64,000 nt of DNA. Origin: JAAFHB01 sp038236995 (GTDB taxonomy: Bacteria; Bacteroidota; Bacteroidia; Bacteroidales; Prolixibacteraceae). How positions within the stretch are numbered: position 1 is the first letter of the stretch; every line of letters starts with the position of its first letter. Location of the stretch: contig JBBRZE010000016.1 in assembly GCA_038236995.1 (NCBI GenBank), forward strand, positions 7,552 through 71,551, given 5' to 3'. Under the pieces are notes generated by a model. The model did not search any database. It was not told where the DNA came from and worked only from the letters and a program-made list of their open reading frames with translations. Shown piece after piece: positions 62,655 to 64,000 of the stretch. The position numbers and the translations under genes are program-made.

Positions 62655-63344
62655 ATGAAAATTGAAATTCTTCAGCTTACTGATGGTGCAAAAAAAGCCA
62701 AAGGGCTTACGGTAGTGATCGATGTCTTCAGGGCATTTTCGACAGCTTGTTATGTTTTTTCTGCAGGTGCTGCCAAAATCATCCCTGTCGAACATGTGGA
62801 AGAGGCCTTCGAACTGAAGAAAATTCTGAAAAATGTTGTGATGCTGGGTGAACGGAACGAGCGGAAAGTCCCTGGTTTCGATTTTGGAAACTCTCCAACC
62901 CATCTTATGAATCAGGATTTCAGCGGGAAAACAATTATCATGACGACAAGTTCCGGAACGCGCGGAATTGCCAATGCCACCCTGGCGGATGAAATCATCA
63001 CCGGAAGTTTTGTCAATGCAGAAGCAATCATTAGCTATATCCGACAGAGGAATCCTGCTGAATTAAGTCTGGTTTGTATGGGCTACGAAGGTCGCTACCC
63101 AACGCAAGAGGATACTTTTCTGGCCGAATATGTGCGTGATCGATTACTAAATAAAGAGACGGATTTCGAAAAGATGAAGCAAATCCTCCGAACAGGCGAC
63201 GGTGCCCGGCTTCTTGATCCTGCCAATAACGAATGGTCACCGGCATCCGATTTTGAACTTTGCCTCGATCCTGATCGTTTTAATTTCGTTTTGAAAATTG
63301 AAAAAGGGTCGGATTTTAACTGGCTGAAAATGATGAAAATATAA
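62655..63344 (+). CDS. comB: 2-phosphosulfolactate phosphatase (ComB-like)
   Basis: 229 residues. The start IEILQLTDGAKKAKGLTVVIDVFRAFSTACYVFSAGA and the loops GERNERKVPGFDFGNSPTH and IIMTTSSGTRG define the ComB family. ComB removes phosphate from 2-phosphosulfolactate, a step of CoM synthesis in archaea and of sulfolactate synthesis in bacteria. Here neither ComA nor ComC is adjacent. A C-S lyase-type gene follows, so a sulfonate or sulfonolipid role is conceivable. Confidence 0.88.
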   Translation: MKIEILQLTDGAKKAKGLTVVIDVFRAFSTACYVFSAGAAKIIPVEHVEEAFELKKILKNVVMLGERNERKVPGFDFGNSPTHLMNQDFSGKTIIMTTSSGTRGIANATLADEIITGSFVNAEAIISYIRQRNPAELSLVCMGYEGRYPTQEDTFLAEYVRDRLLNKETDFEKMKQILRTGDGARLLDPANNEWSPASDFELCLDPDRFNFVLKIEKGSDFNWLKMMKI

Positions 63345-63395
63345 ACCACTCAAGCGGTCTTTTCAGACCCTCGAAGCGGTGGTTCTAAATAAAAT

Positions 63396-64000
63396 ATGGA
63401 AATGAAGCATTACAATTTTGATGAAATAATAGAACGACGCGGTACTGACTGTGTCAAATATGATCTGCTCGAAGAAGTTTTTGGGAATAGCGACGCACTG
63501 CCACTTTGGGTAGCCGACACCGATTTCAGGGTGCCCGACTTCATCATGGATGCATTACACCAGCGGATGAACCATGAAATTCTGGCTTATTCTTATCGTC
63601 CCGAGAGTTACTTTGAGTCAATTATCAACTGGGTGAATCACCAGCACGGCTGGAAAATCGACAAAGAGATGATCACATCAAGTCCGGGCGTCGTTTCGGC
63701 GGTGACCATGTTGATTATGGCCCTTTCTGAACCAGGTGATAAGGTGATTGTCCAACCACCGGTTTACTTTCCTTTCTTCACAAGTATTAAGGGTTCGGGC
63801 CGGAAGATGGTGGAGAATCCACTGATGCTAAAAGATGGTAGGTATACCTTCGATTTTGAAAATCTTCGGCAAATCATCGATCCACAAACCAAACTTCTGA
63901 TATTGTGCAGTCCACATAATCCGGGAGGAATGGTTTGGAAAATGGAGGAACTCGAAGAGCTTAGCAGAATTTGTACTGAAAATGGGATTGTAATCGTCTC
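63396..64000 (+). CDS. PatB/MalY-family aminotransferase (C-S lyase), 3' end outside window
   Basis: The first 201 residues of a PLP fold-type I enzyme. FDEIIERRGTDCVKYD, LPLWVADTDFRVPDFI, and SPHNPGGMVWKMEELEEL are PatB/MalY hallmarks; the PLP Lys lies beyond the window edge. The family includes cystathionine beta-lyase. It follows comB by 51 bases and is likely in the same transcript. Confidence 0.9.
   Translation, partial: MEMKHYNFDEIIERRGTDCVKYDLLEEVFGNSDALPLWVADTDFRVPDFIMDALHQRMNHEILAYSYRPESYFESIINWVNHQHGWKIDKEMITSSPGVVSAVTMLIMALSEPGDKVIVQPPVYFPFFTSIKGSGRKMVENPLMLKDGRYTFDFENLRQIIDPQTKLLILCSPHNPGGMVWKMEELEELSRICTENGIVIV

Noticed and set aside
63344..63384. Partly repeated CTC(A/G)AAGCGGT sequence between comB and the aminotransferase gene
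   Set aside because: Too imperfect for a hairpin or operator call.

Overview
This is a 64 kb piece of a Bacteroidota chromosome, about 40% G+C. The case for the phylum is a GldH lipoprotein overlapping a PSP1-domain gene, a PorW/SprE type IX secretion lipoprotein, a DUF4296 lipoprotein, a GH92 glycosidase, few recognisable Shine-Dalgarno sites, and -7 elements of the TAnnTTTG kind (pgk, manC and others). An anaerobic or microaerophilic Bacteroidales/Marinilabiliales-type organism is an inference. No rRNA, tRNA or CRISPR array was seen.

Left part (1-22 kb): the 3' end of leuS; an unrecognised lipoprotein with a LytS/LytTR two-component pair; a decayed patch holding an antitoxin-like gene, a truncated toxin and a histidine-kinase scrap; a metallo-beta-lactamase-fold hydrolase; a papain-like protease; a pentapeptide-repeat protein; pgk; holB; the PSP1-gldH-trmB-alkyltransferase-like-mrp cluster; porW; a PQQ-propeller lipoprotein; and a tryptophanase-family gene.

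Middle (22-31 kb): an EamA transporter, an array of 83-bp tandem repeats, a Cys-rich iron-sulfur protein, a DUF1080 protein, a frameshifted tatA relic, and a three-gene cassette (GT2, lipid-A-biosynthesis N-terminal repeats, GT39) that probably decorates lipid A or another envelope lipid.

Region 31-49 kb is the most distinctive. It begins at a divergent promoter carrying two 20-bp tandem repeats next to a stand-alone IS1595-type zinc-ribbon protein. It continues with a DUF6132 membrane protein, an ArsM-like methyltransferase with a Cys-Cys-Cys tail, a 32-residue Cys-containing peptide, a radical SAM/SPASM maturase, a thioredoxin-thioredoxin reductase fusion and DUF302. After that come TauE/SafE and DUF1634, MarC, a His-tailed EamA exporter, a CDF-like membrane protein with a Cys tail, a cysteine desulfurase, a Crp/Fnr regulator, two thioredoxins, a CoA-disulfide-reductase with three rhodanese domains, two further rhodaneses, a flavoprotein, a ferredoxin-type membrane protein, TlpA and DUF2892. 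I read it as an island for sulfane sulfur, thiol and perhaps arsenic or metal handling with an embedded candidate RiPP (peptide plus radical SAM) system.

Right part (49-64 kb): sucD-sucC, a YitT protein, an M23 peptidase, a mannose-1-phosphate guanylyltransferase, an MlaE-MlaF-DUF4296-amidohydrolase-radical SAM cluster, a GH92 glycosidase, PgeF, a ComB-like 2-phosphosulfolactate phosphatase, and the start of a PatB/MalY aminotransferase cut by the window edge.
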